Shown here: positions 1-5,871 of the stretch, piece by piece
Layout of the letters: the number at the start of each line of letters is the position of its first letter
Numbering within the stretch: position 1 is the first letter of the stretch
Assembly (NCBI GenBank): GCA_027026295.1
Contig: JALVOR010000018.1
Location: forward strand, 1 to 7,656
Length of the DNA: 7,656 nucleotides
Reading direction: 5' to 3'
Source of the DNA: Anaerolineales bacterium
GTDB taxonomy: Bacteria > Chloroflexota > Anaerolineae > Anaerolineales > DRMV01
The notes under the pieces: generated by a model
What the model was told of the DNA's origin: nothing
The model's database searches: none
The model's input: the letters and a program-made list of their open reading frames with translations, nothing else
Program-made: the position numbers and the translations under genes

Positions 1-9
1 AAGTTGCGA

Positions 10-33
10 GTAGGGCAGGATGCCGTCCTGTCC
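10..33. repeat. Dispersed hairpin repeat, copy 1
   Basis: An 8-bp stem (13-20 with 26-33, one G-T pair) closes a 5-nt loop. Its first 13 bases (GTAGGGCAGGATG, 10-22) recur exactly at 1596-1608, just after glgA, where another small hairpin forms. There is no T-run, so a simple intrinsic terminator is not supported. It may be a small dispersed palindromic element or the 3' end of an upstream transcript. A run of nine C (39-47) follows. Confidence 0.45.
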
Positions 34-53
34 CACCACCCCCCCCCGGCCAT

Positions 54-125
54 CTGACTATCCGACTACCTGACTATCCGACTATCTGACTATCTGACTA
101 TCTGACTATCTGACAACTCGACCAC
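54..125. repeat. 8-bp tandem array upstream of glgA
   Basis: Nine consecutive 8-bp units: mostly CTGACTAT, with variants CCGACTAC, CCGACTAT, CTGACAAC and TCGACCAC. The array ends 14 bp before the glgA start codon. Because 8 is not a multiple of 3, the TGA in CTGACTAT falls in all three forward frames (for example 55, 71, 87). The TAG read from CTA on the other strand falls in all three reverse frames (58, 66, 74). Related arrays lie at 4734-4821 and 7519-7558 in the same orientation. Confidence 0.93.
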
Positions 126-139
126 CCTTCGAGGCGCCC

Positions 140-1582
140 ATGAACATTCTCTTCCTGGCGGCTGAGGCTGCACCGTTTGCCAAAGTGGGCGGGCTGGGCG
201 ATGTGGCGGGTTCCCTGCCGTGGGCGCTGAAGCACGCCTTGCCCGCTGCCGACGTGCGGCTGGTGCTGCCCCTGCACCCCACGATTGACGCTGCCTATTG
301 GGGCCTGCGTCCGCTGACGGCGTTCACCATTGCTCATCGCAACGGCCCGATTGCCGCCGAAGTTTACGTCACCCAATACAGCGATCTGCCCGTTTATTTC
401 GTGACCGGCGTGCCGGTGCTGGCAGTGCCCGGTGTTTACAGCCCCGACCCCCACGCCGATGCGGTGAAATATGCCTTTTTCTCCCTCGCGGCGTTGGCTT
501 TGGCCCGCTATCTGGACTGGCAGCCCGACATTCTGCACGCCCACGACTGGCACACCGCCTTAGCCGTGCATGTGCTTGCTCATCGCCGCGGCAGCGATGC
601 CTTCTTTGCTCACACCCGCACCGTGCTGACCGTGCACAACCTGCCTTACATGGGTTCGCCTTCGCCCTTGCTGCTGGAAGCCTTTGGCATTCCTCCCGCG
701 GCGGAGGATAGTGGCCTGCCCGAATGGGCGCGCACCACGCCTTTGCCCATGGGGCTGGCTGCCGCCGATGCCATCACCACCGTTTCCCCCACCTACGCCC
801 GCGAAATTCAAACCCCCGAGTTCGGCCACGGGCTGGAAGGCTTCCTGCGCGCCCGCCGCGAGCGGTTGTTTGGCATCCTCAACGGGCTGGATACCGACCT
901 GTGGAATCCGGCCACCGACCGGGCGTTGGATGTGCGCTATACCCGCTCCACGGTGGCGCTGCGGGAACGCAACGCCGCGGCGCTGCGGCGCGAGGTGGAA
1001 CTGCCTCAGCCCGAGGGGCGGGTGCCGTTGGTGGGGCTGGTGAGCCGCCTGACCGTGCAAAAGGGTGTGGATGTGGCCGCCGAAGCCCTGCGGCTGCTGG
1101 CCGATTTCCCGTGGCAGGCGGTGCTGCTGGGCACGGGCGACCCCGAACTGGAAGACGCCATGCGCCGTCTGGAAGCCGAATTCCCCCAGCGGGTGCGGGC
1201 GGTGCTGCGTTACGACGATGGCCTGGCGCGGCGTATTTACGCCAGCGCCGACATGCTGCTGGTACCTTCCCGCTACGAACCCTGCGGGCTGGCGCAGATG
1301 ATTGCCATGCGCTACGGGGCGGTGCCTGTGGCGGCGGAGACCGGCGGCTTGGCCGACACTGTGCGCGATTTCGACCTTGCGCCGCGCCGCAGCACCGGCT
1401 TTTTGTTCCCCGAAGCCACCCCCAAGGCGCTGGCTTTTGCCCTGCGGCGTGCTTTCGCCCTCTTTGCCGACCGCCGCCGCTGGCAGGCGCTGCAGCAGCG
1501 CGGCATGGCGCAGGATTTTTCGTGGGAGCGCCCTGCCCGTGCTTACATTCGGCTGTATCGGCAGTTGCCGGATTTCGTATAG
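140..1582 (+). CDS. glgA: Glycogen synthase (ADP-glucose type, GT5)
   Basis: Transfers glucose from ADP-glucose to the non-reducing end of an alpha-1,4-glucan; cytoplasmic. The 480-aa product matches the family's usual length (about 477 in E. coli). It opens with the GT5 nucleotide-sugar motif KVGGLGDV (K15). HAHDWHT at 133-139 is the conserved active-site His region. NGLDTDLWNP is at 248-257. SRLTVQKG (302-309) holds the Arg and Lys that contact the ADP-glucose phosphates in this family. SRYEPCGL (377-384) carries the conserved Glu, E380. A TGGL.DTV segment follows. The start at 140 fits the family N-terminus and has GAGG at 131-134. Downstream glgC and malQ on the same strand support a glycogen role, but a 370-bp repeat-rich gap separates glgA from them, so cotranscription is uncertain. 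Nothing appears truncated or missing. Confidence 0.97.
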   Translation: MNILFLAAEAAPFAKVGGLGDVAGSLPWALKHALPAADVRLVLPLHPTIDAAYWGLRPLTAFTIAHRNGPIAAEVYVTQYSDLPVYFVTGVPVLAVPGVYSPDPHADAVKYAFFSLAALALARYLDWQPDILHAHDWHTALAVHVLAHRRGSDAFFAHTRTVLTVHNLPYMGSPSPLLLEAFGIPPAAEDSGLPEWARTTPLPMGLAAADAITTVSPTYAREIQTPEFGHGLEGFLRARRERLFGILNGLDTDLWNPATDRALDVRYTRSTVALRERNAAALRREVELPQPEGRVPLVGLVSRLTVQKGVDVAAEALRLLADFPWQAVLLGTGDPELEDAMRRLEAEFPQRVRAVLRYDDGLARRIYASADMLLVPSRYEPCGLAQMIAMRYGAVPVAAETGGLADTVRDFDLAPRRSTGFLFPEATPKALAFALRRAFALFADRRRWQALQQRGMAQDFSWERPARAYIRLYRQLPDFV

Positions 1583-1595
1583 CCAGTGTTTGTGT

Positions 1596-1625
1596 GTAGG
1601 GCAGGATGTCATCCCATCCTCCTGT
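1596..1625. repeat. Dispersed hairpin repeat, copy 2
   Basis: GTAGGGCAGGATG (1596-1608) is identical to 10-22. A 6-bp stem AGGATG (1603-1608) / CATCCT (1615-1620) closes a 6-nt loop. It begins 13 bp after the glgA stop codon, so it could stabilise or end the glgA message. It lacks a T-run, so intrinsic termination is not shown. Confidence 0.45.
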
Positions 1626-1668
1626 ATGGCGCCCAGTTGAGACTCTATCCGGAAAATATCATGGTAAT

Positions 1669-1766
1669 GTCATTGCGAGCCTCGAAGGGGCGAAGCAATC
1701 CCCTTTTCGGCCGTCAGGAGACTGCTTCGGCGGGCTTCGTCATTGCTCAGCCCGCCTCGCAGTGAC
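1669..1766. repeat. REP/MITE-like palindromic element
   Basis: The ends are GTCATTGCGAG (1669-1679) and CTCGCAGTGAC (1756-1766), an 11-bp inverted repeat with one mismatch. An inner pair, CGAAGCAATCCCC (1691-1703) and GGAGACTGCTTCG (1717-1729), is complementary at 11 of 13 positions. Imperfect outer arms at 1640-1656 and 1781-1796 may extend the structure to about 157 bp. Palindromes of this 'CATTGCGAG...CGAAGCAATC' type are familiar as multicopy noncoding repeats in several bacterial phyla. There is no coding capacity, so movement would need a transposase encoded elsewhere. I see no clear target-site duplication. Confidence 0.8.
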
Positions 1767-1844
1767 ACATCTATGAAGAGTTTTCGGAGGGACTCTGAAT
1801 GTTTTAGTGGGCAGAACGGATTCTCGTCCTTCACAATCCCGCCC

Positions 1845-1889
1845 AATCGGTGTAATCTGTGCTAATCTTTGTGGATGCGCTAATCCGTG
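1845..1889. repeat. AATC-periodic intergenic phrase
   Basis: AATC recurs at 1845, 1854, 1864 and 1882, each followed by a G/T-rich stretch such as GTGT or TGTG, giving a degenerate 9-10-bp period. Similar 'AATCTGTG' phrases are common as intergenic microrepeats in some metagenomic bacterial genomes. No function is evident. It lies 64-108 bp before glgC, so it probably falls in or near the 5' untranslated region. Confidence 0.5.
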
Positions 1890-1952
1890 GTTCCCCCTCG
1901 CCGAGGCTGAGCGTGTGCGCCCGGCCTTCCTTCCCTTTTCTGGAGGCGACCT

Positions 1953-3215
1953 ATGGATAAAACCCGCGTTGTCATTTTGGCCGGCGGCGAGGGTTCGCGC
2001 CTGGGCGTGCTGACTTCCAAGCGCACCAAGCCCGCTGTGCCCTTTGCTGGAAAGTACCGCATCATTGACTTCGTGCTTTCCAACTGCGTCAACTCCGGCC
2101 TGTTCGATGTCATGGTGGTGGCGCAATACCGCCCGCATTCCCTCATCGAGCACATCGGCTCCGGTGCCCCGTGGGACCTCAACCGGGATTGGACGGGCGG
2201 AGTGCGCATTTACACACCTTACCGCGCCCGCAACGCATCGGGTTGGTTCGTGGGCACGGCAGATGCGGTGCAGCAGAATTTTCGCTTTGTCAAGCATGCT
2301 GGCCCGCGCGATGTGCTTATCCTTTCCGGCGACCACATCTACAAGATGGATTACGAGCCGATGATTGCTTTCCACCATGACCATCAGGCCGACCTCACCA
2401 TGGCGGTGATTCGGGTGCCGATGGAAGAAGCCCCGCGCTTCGGCATTGTGGGGGTGGACGACGATCTGCGGGTCAATGCCTTCGTGGAAAAGCCCGCCGA
2501 CCCGCCTTCCAACCTTGCCAACATGGGCGTGTATCTCTTCGACCTGGATGTGCTCGACAAGGTGCTGCTGGAAGACCACAACAACCCCGATTCCAGCCAC
2601 GACTTCGGCAAAGATATTTTGCCCCGCATGGTGGCGGAGGGCTACCGCGTGTTTGCCTATCCCTACGCCGACTACTGGCGCGATGTCGGCACGGTGCAGT
2701 CTTACTGGGAAGCCCACATGGATTTGCTGGAAGTGCCGCCGCCGCTGAATTTGTATGACCGCCGCTGGGTGATCCACACCCGCACCGAGGAGCGCCCACC
2801 CATGCGCATTGCCGACGGCGCAGTGGTGCGCGACAGCATGATTTCCGATGGCTGCATCATCGAAAGCGGCGCGGTGGTGGAACGCAGCGTGCTTTCGCCG
2901 GGCGTGGTGGTGCGCGCCGGGGCGGTGGTGCGCGAATCGGTGGTGCTGACCGACACCATTGTGGGCGAGGAAGCCGTGCTGGAACACGCCATCCTTGACA
3001 AGCGCGTGCGGGTTGGCCGCCGTGCGCGGGTGGGCGCTTTGGCAACACCAGTTGACCTCACCATGGTGGGGAAGGGCAGCGAAATTCCCGAGGGCGCGGT
3101 GCTGGAAGCCGGCGTGCGGGTGGGCACCGACGTCATTGCCTCCGACTACCTCTCCGATTTGCACCTGCGCCGCGGGCAACTGCTGGAAACCCAGCGCCGC
3201 GCCCATCAAGTGTAA
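1953..3215 (+). CDS. glgC: Glucose-1-phosphate adenylyltransferase (ADP-glucose pyrophosphorylase)
   Basis: Makes ADP-glucose and PPi from glucose-1-phosphate and ATP, the committed step of bacterial glycogen synthesis. The product has 420 aa (E. coli 431). The N-terminal nucleotidyltransferase domain carries the pyrophosphorylase signature (GGEGSRL, residues 11-17, then KPAVPFAGKYRIIDF from K26). K23 aligns with the E. coli activator-binding Lys. GTADAVQQN, SGDHIYKMDY (125-134), FVEKP (177-181, with the glucose-1-phosphate-binding Lys at K180) and YWRDVGT (241-247) follow. From about residue 285 to the end, repeated hexapeptides predict the left-handed beta-helix used for tetramer contacts and allosteric control. 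Start at 1953 is supported by GGAGG at 1942-1946 with 6-nt spacing. malQ starts 34 bp downstream, so the two are probably cotranscribed. The effector cannot be read from the sequence. Confidence 0.97.
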   Translation: MDKTRVVILAGGEGSRLGVLTSKRTKPAVPFAGKYRIIDFVLSNCVNSGLFDVMVVAQYRPHSLIEHIGSGAPWDLNRDWTGGVRIYTPYRARNASGWFVGTADAVQQNFRFVKHAGPRDVLILSGDHIYKMDYEPMIAFHHDHQADLTMAVIRVPMEEAPRFGIVGVDDDLRVNAFVEKPADPPSNLANMGVYLFDLDVLDKVLLEDHNNPDSSHDFGKDILPRMVAEGYRVFAYPYADYWRDVGTVQSYWEAHMDLLEVPPPLNLYDRRWVIHTRTEERPPMRIADGAVVRDSMISDGCIIESGAVVERSVLSPGVVVRAGAVVRESVVLTDTIVGEEAVLEHAILDKRVRVGRRARVGALATPVDLTMVGKGSEIPEGAVLEAGVRVGTDVIASDYLSDLHLRRGQLLETQRRAHQV

Positions 3216-3236
3216 CTGCAACCTGCATCCTGCACC
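3216..3236. repeat. 7-bp microrepeat after glgC
   Basis: Three tandem 7-bp units, CTGCAAC, CTGCATC and CTGCACC, begin directly after the glgC TAA (3213-3215). They fill most of the 34-bp gap to malQ. This is a different unit from the 8-bp family in this window but sits in the same place, at a gene's 3' end. Confidence 0.7.
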
Positions 3237-3249
3237 CCTCGGGGTTTTT

Positions 3250-4749
3250 ATGCGCGCATCCGGTTTGTTACTTCACCCCACCAGCCTGCCCGGCCCCTAC
3301 GGCATCGGCGATTTGGGCCCCGAAGCCCGTAACTTCGCCGCAGCCCTGGCGCGGGCAGGCTGCACGTTCTGGCAGGCGCTTCCCCTGGGCCCCACCGGCT
3401 ACGGCGATTCGCCCTACCAGACCTTCTCGGCCTTCGCGGGCAACCCTTACCTCGTCAGCCCCGATGACCTGCTTGCCGAGGGCCTGCTCCGCCCCGATGA
3501 TTTGCGCGACATGCCCGCCTTTCCGCCCGGCAGGGTGGACTACGGCGCGCTCATCCCCTGGAAACGGGGGCTGTTGCGGCAGGCGTTTCGACGCTTCCGC
3601 GCGGGCGGCTTTCCCCAAATAGAGCGCGAGTTTACCGCCTTTCGGGAAGCCCACGCCCACTGGCTGCCCGATTTCGCTCTTTTCATGGCGCTCAAGGAAG
3701 CCCACGGCGGCGCGCCGTGGACGCAGTGGCTGCCGCCGCTGCGTTCCCACCAGCCCGATGCGCTGGCAACCGCCCGCCGCGATCTGGCCGAGGCGGTTGC
3801 CCAGGTGGAATTTGAGCAGTTCCTGTTCTTCCGCCAGTGGGGGGCGCTGCGCCGGGCTGCCGCAGGCCACGGCGTGCGCTTCATTGGCGACGTGCCCATT
3901 TTCGTGGCGCACGACAGCGCCGATGTTTGGGCGCACCCCGAACTGTTTTTGCTGGATGCCGATGGCAACCCCACCGTGGTGGCGGGTGTGCCGCCCGATT
4001 ATTTCTCGCCCACCGGCCAGCGGTGGGGCAACCCCCTTTACCGCTGGGAAGCCCACCGGCAACAGGGCTTCGCGTGGTGGCTGGCGCGGCTGCGGACGGT
4101 TTTGGGGCTGGTGGATGTGGTGCGTTTGGATCATTTTCGCGGCTTTGCGGCCTGTTGGGAAATTCCTGCCGAGGCGCCCACCGCCGAAACCGGCCAGTGG
4201 GAACCCGCCCCGGGTGTGGAACTCTTCGCCGCGGTACGCAATACGTTAGGCGACCCGCCGCTGATTGCGGAAGACCTGGGCGTGATTACCCCCGATGTGG
4301 AAGCCCTGCGCGACCAGTTTGGCTTCCCCGGCATGAAAGTTTTGGTGTTTGCCTTCGGCAGCGGCCCCGAAAACCCCTTCCTGCCCCACAATTACGCCCA
4401 CCCCAACTTCGTGGTTTACACCGCCACCCACGACAACGACACCACCGTGGGTTGGTGGCAGCGGGCAACCGAGGAAGAACGCGACTTCGCCCGCCGCTAT
4501 CTGGCTTCCGATGGCAGCGATATTGCGTGGGATTTGATGCGCGCCGCGTGGGCTTCGGTGGCGAAGTGGGTGTTAGCGCCGGTGCAGGATGTCTTACGGC
4601 TGGGCAACGAGGCGCGCATGAACTACCCCGGGCGCATGGGCGGCAACTGGGCGTGGCGCATGACCGCGCCGCTGCCCGCAGAGGCCATCGCCCGCCTGCG
4701 GGAATTCAACGCCATCTACGGGCGGCTGCCCGGCGACGCGACGACCTGA
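3250..4749 (+). CDS. malQ: 4-alpha-glucanotransferase (amylomaltase, GH77)
   Basis: Moves alpha-1,4-glucan segments between maltodextrins, releasing glucose; cytoplasmic. The 499-aa length and residue numbering nearly match Thermus aquaticus amylomaltase. The nucleophile D294 is in RLDHFRGF (292-299), the acid/base E341 in IAEDLG (339-344), and the third carboxylate D395 in THDND (393-397). The N-terminus, MRASGLLLHPTSLPGPYGIG, is typical of the family and fixes the start at 3250. The frame stays open far upstream into glgC, but that part is antiparallel-free shadow coding rather than MalQ. GGGG at 3241-3244 is a modest ribosome site. It is the last gene of a glgC-malQ unit. The final residues, GDATT, and the TGA are encoded by the first unit of the 16-bp repeat array, so the extreme C-terminus looks repeat-derived. 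Confidence 0.97.
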   Translation: MRASGLLLHPTSLPGPYGIGDLGPEARNFAAALARAGCTFWQALPLGPTGYGDSPYQTFSAFAGNPYLVSPDDLLAEGLLRPDDLRDMPAFPPGRVDYGALIPWKRGLLRQAFRRFRAGGFPQIEREFTAFREAHAHWLPDFALFMALKEAHGGAPWTQWLPPLRSHQPDALATARRDLAEAVAQVEFEQFLFFRQWGALRRAAAGHGVRFIGDVPIFVAHDSADVWAHPELFLLDADGNPTVVAGVPPDYFSPTGQRWGNPLYRWEAHRQQGFAWWLARLRTVLGLVDVVRLDHFRGFAACWEIPAEAPTAETGQWEPAPGVELFAAVRNTLGDPPLIAEDLGVITPDVEALRDQFGFPGMKVLVFAFGSGPENPFLPHNYAHPNFVVYTATHDNDTTVGWWQRATEEERDFARRYLASDGSDIAWDLMRAAWASVAKWVLAPVQDVLRLGNEARMNYPGRMGGNWAWRMTAPLPAEAIARLREFNAIYGRLPGDATT

Positions 4750-4821
4750 CGACGCGACTACCCGACGACGCGACGACCTGACGACGCGACTACCCGACGA
4801 CGCGACGACCTGACTACACGA
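4734..4821. repeat. 16-bp (2 x 8) tandem array between convergent genes
   Basis: Five 16-bp units alternate CGACGCGACGACCTGA (4734, 4766, 4798) and CGACGCGACTACCCGA (4750, 4782), followed by a half unit CTACACGA (4814-4821). In 8-bp phase the units read NNGACKAC, the same family as 54-125 and 7519-7558. The array starts inside malQ and contains its TGA (4747-4749). It ends inside the convergent SDR gene and contains its TAG, read from CTA at 4814-4816. The 64 bp between the two genes is entirely repeat. Confidence 0.95.
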
Positions 4822-5581
4822 GCAATTTTTGCACTTTCTCGTCGTAATAGGCCACGAACTCACCGCTCCACGCCCGCGGGGCGCGCAGTGCCACCGCAAC
4901 GAGGGGGCGGGCGACCACTTCGGGCGGCTGCAGGCGGCCTTCCCGCTGGTAGGCGAGGAATTTGGCGTGCAGGTCGGGGGGCATCACGCCCGCGCCCTGC
5001 TGCCGAATTTGGGCCTGCATGTCGGTATCCACAATGCCCGGTCGGAATGCCACGGTGGTGACGGCAGGCTCTTCGGCGGCCAGCACCGCCGCCAAATGGT
5101 TGAGGGCGGCTTTGGAAGCGCAATACGCGCCCCACGTGGGGTAGGCGTGGATGGCCGCGCCGCTGGAAACCAACACCGCGCGGCCTGCGCTTTTTCGCAG
5201 CAGGGGCAGGGAAGCCTGCAGCAGCGCCACCGCGCCAAGCAGGTTGACCCGCCAGTTGGTTTCCCACGCGGCGAGGTCGGCCTGGGCCACCGGGGCGATG
5301 GGCGGCAGCACGCCCGCGTTGTGGATGACGGCGTCGATGCGGCCAAAGGCATCGGCGGCGGCCTGCGCCATGCGGCGGGCGGTTTCGGGGGCGCCGATGT
5401 CGCCGGGGACGGTGAGGGCTTCGCCGCCGAGGGCGCGGCATTGGGCGGCCACGGCGGCGAGGCGGTCGGCGCTGCGGGCGTTGAGCACCAGGTTAGCGCC
5501 CTGCCGGGCGGCCTCTATGGCCGCCGCCGCGCCCAGCCCCCGCGACGCGCCGCTGAGCAGGATGACGGGGGTGGGGTTCAT
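4814..5581 (-). CDS. SDR-family NAD(P)-dependent oxidoreductase
   Basis: Classical short-chain dehydrogenase/reductase of 255 aa, the usual length; cytosolic, substrate unknown. SGASRGLG (10-17) is the Rossmann glycine motif, with S10 replacing the usual Thr. R14 and R36, and no Asp at the end of the second strand, favour NADP(H). D61 follows, then HNAG (87-90), N113, S140, Y153 and K157 (YCASK), which complete the Asn-Ser-Tyr-Lys tetrad. PG at 181-182 leads into VDTDMQAQIR, reminiscent of the benzil reductase / yeast YIR035C-like group. Start at 5581 is chosen over an in-frame ATG at 5638. It has AAGGAGG on the - strand (5588-5594 reversed), and the partial duplicate at 7045-7157 has an indel between the two ATGs that breaks the longer frame. 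The gene converges on malQ, and its stop lies in the repeat array. Confidence 0.93.
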   Translation of the reverse strand: MNPTPVILLSGASRGLGAAAAIEAARQGANLVLNARSADRLAAVAAQCRALGGEALTVPGDIGAPETARRMAQAAADAFGRIDAVIHNAGVLPPIAPVAQADLAAWETNWRVNLLGAVALLQASLPLLRKSAGRAVLVSSGAAIHAYPTWGAYCASKAALNHLAAVLAAEEPAVTTVAFRPGIVDTDMQAQIRQQGAGVMPPDLHAKFLAYQREGRLQPPEVVARPLVAVALRAPRAWSGEFVAYYDEKVQKLLV

Positions 5582-5652
5582 GAGGTTCCTCCTTGGGGTT
5601 TTGTATAGCCTGCAAAAAGCAGAAGAAGACTTGTTCATTGTTAGTGTAAACT
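5539..5652. repeat. ~114-bp direct repeat, copy 1 (intact SDR 5' end)
   Basis: This block covers SDR codons 1-15 and about 70 bp of its upstream region. It aligns with 7045-7157 in the same orientation. The first 24 bases are identical, the next 20 differ at four positions, and the noncoding remainder has scattered transitions and a few single-base gaps, roughly 80% overall by eye. Its right end is a 17-mer, CATTGTTAGTGTAAACT (5636-5652), that differs at one base from copy 2. Similarity stops at 5652, where the peptidase remnant begins. Confidence 0.88.
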
Positions 5653-5871
5653 ATATTTAGGACAGGTCATCAGCAACCATCAACGATTGGGCATTACATG
5701 GTTGTGGTGGGGTATGACGCAGAGCATGTCCAGGTGTTGGATCCGGCTGACCCTTTACACTCGCCGTCAAAACCCTGGTCATGGCAAGATTTTCTTTCCA
5801 AATGGGGCCAAGGGAACTTTGCGATTGAGCCTGGAAGTATGTGGGTAATATCAAAGGAGTCAGTACCATGA
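5650..5871 (+). pseudogene. C-terminal remnant of a C39-like cysteine peptidase
   Basis: An open frame closed upstream by TAA (5647-5649) reads through GHYMVVVGYD (from 5689) to a TGA at 5869-5871. The motif H-Y-x-V-V-V-G-Y-D, then VLDPADP and, near the end, WQDFLSKWGQGNFAI, is the pattern of the C-terminal half of Peptidase_C39_2-type papain-like domains. The His (codon 5692) and the Asp of the DP pair would be two members of the triad. The N-terminal part with the catalytic Cys is missing: similarity to the SDR upstream block ends only a few bases before this frame opens. The first internal ATG (5698) falls inside the core and has no good ribosome site. The stop overlaps the next gene's start as ATGA, so the lost gene was probably translationally coupled to it. 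Family call is by motif only. Confidence 0.7.

Larger units (their letters stand above)
1583..1952. other. Mosaic intergenic spacer between glgA and glgC
   Basis: This 370-bp stretch has no gene I can support. In order it holds a small hairpin sharing a 13-mer with position 10 (1596-1620), a REP/MITE-like palindrome (1669-1766, possibly extending to 1640-1796) and an AATC-periodic phrase (1845-1889). The last few bases carry the GGAGG ribosome site of glgC. No convincing -35/-10 pair stands out. A promoter for glgC could still lie here, since the spacer is long for an operon junction. Confidence 0.6.

Noticed and set aside
54..125. CRISPR-like array
   Set aside because: Units are 8 bp and contiguous with no unique spacers, and no cas genes are present.
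560..1612. Long - strand open frame opposite glgA
   Set aside because: Low-complexity Gly/Gln/Arg/His text with no family features; antisense shadow of glgA.
1740..3221. Long - strand open frame opposite glgC (493 codons)
   Set aside because: Its translation is His/Ala/Val-rich without motifs, and it is the antisense shadow of a clearly identified glgC in high-GC DNA.
2959..3249. Upstream extension of malQ into glgC
   Set aside because: The MalQ family N-terminus begins at 3250. The extension is out-of-frame reading of the glgC 3' end.
4818..4833. Intrinsic terminator at the short GCAA...TTGC palindrome
   Set aside because: The stem is only 4 bp, and it lies inside the SDR coding end without a proper GC stem plus T-run.
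4829..5608. + strand open frame opposite the SDR gene
   Set aside because: Gly/His/Arg-rich shadow without motifs; the - strand has the full SDR active site and a strong ribosome site.
5582..5638. Longer SDR start at the ATG at 5638
   Set aside because: The AAGGAGG site serves the ATG at 5581. The extra 19 residues precede the usual SDR start, and an indel breaks that frame in the duplicated copy.
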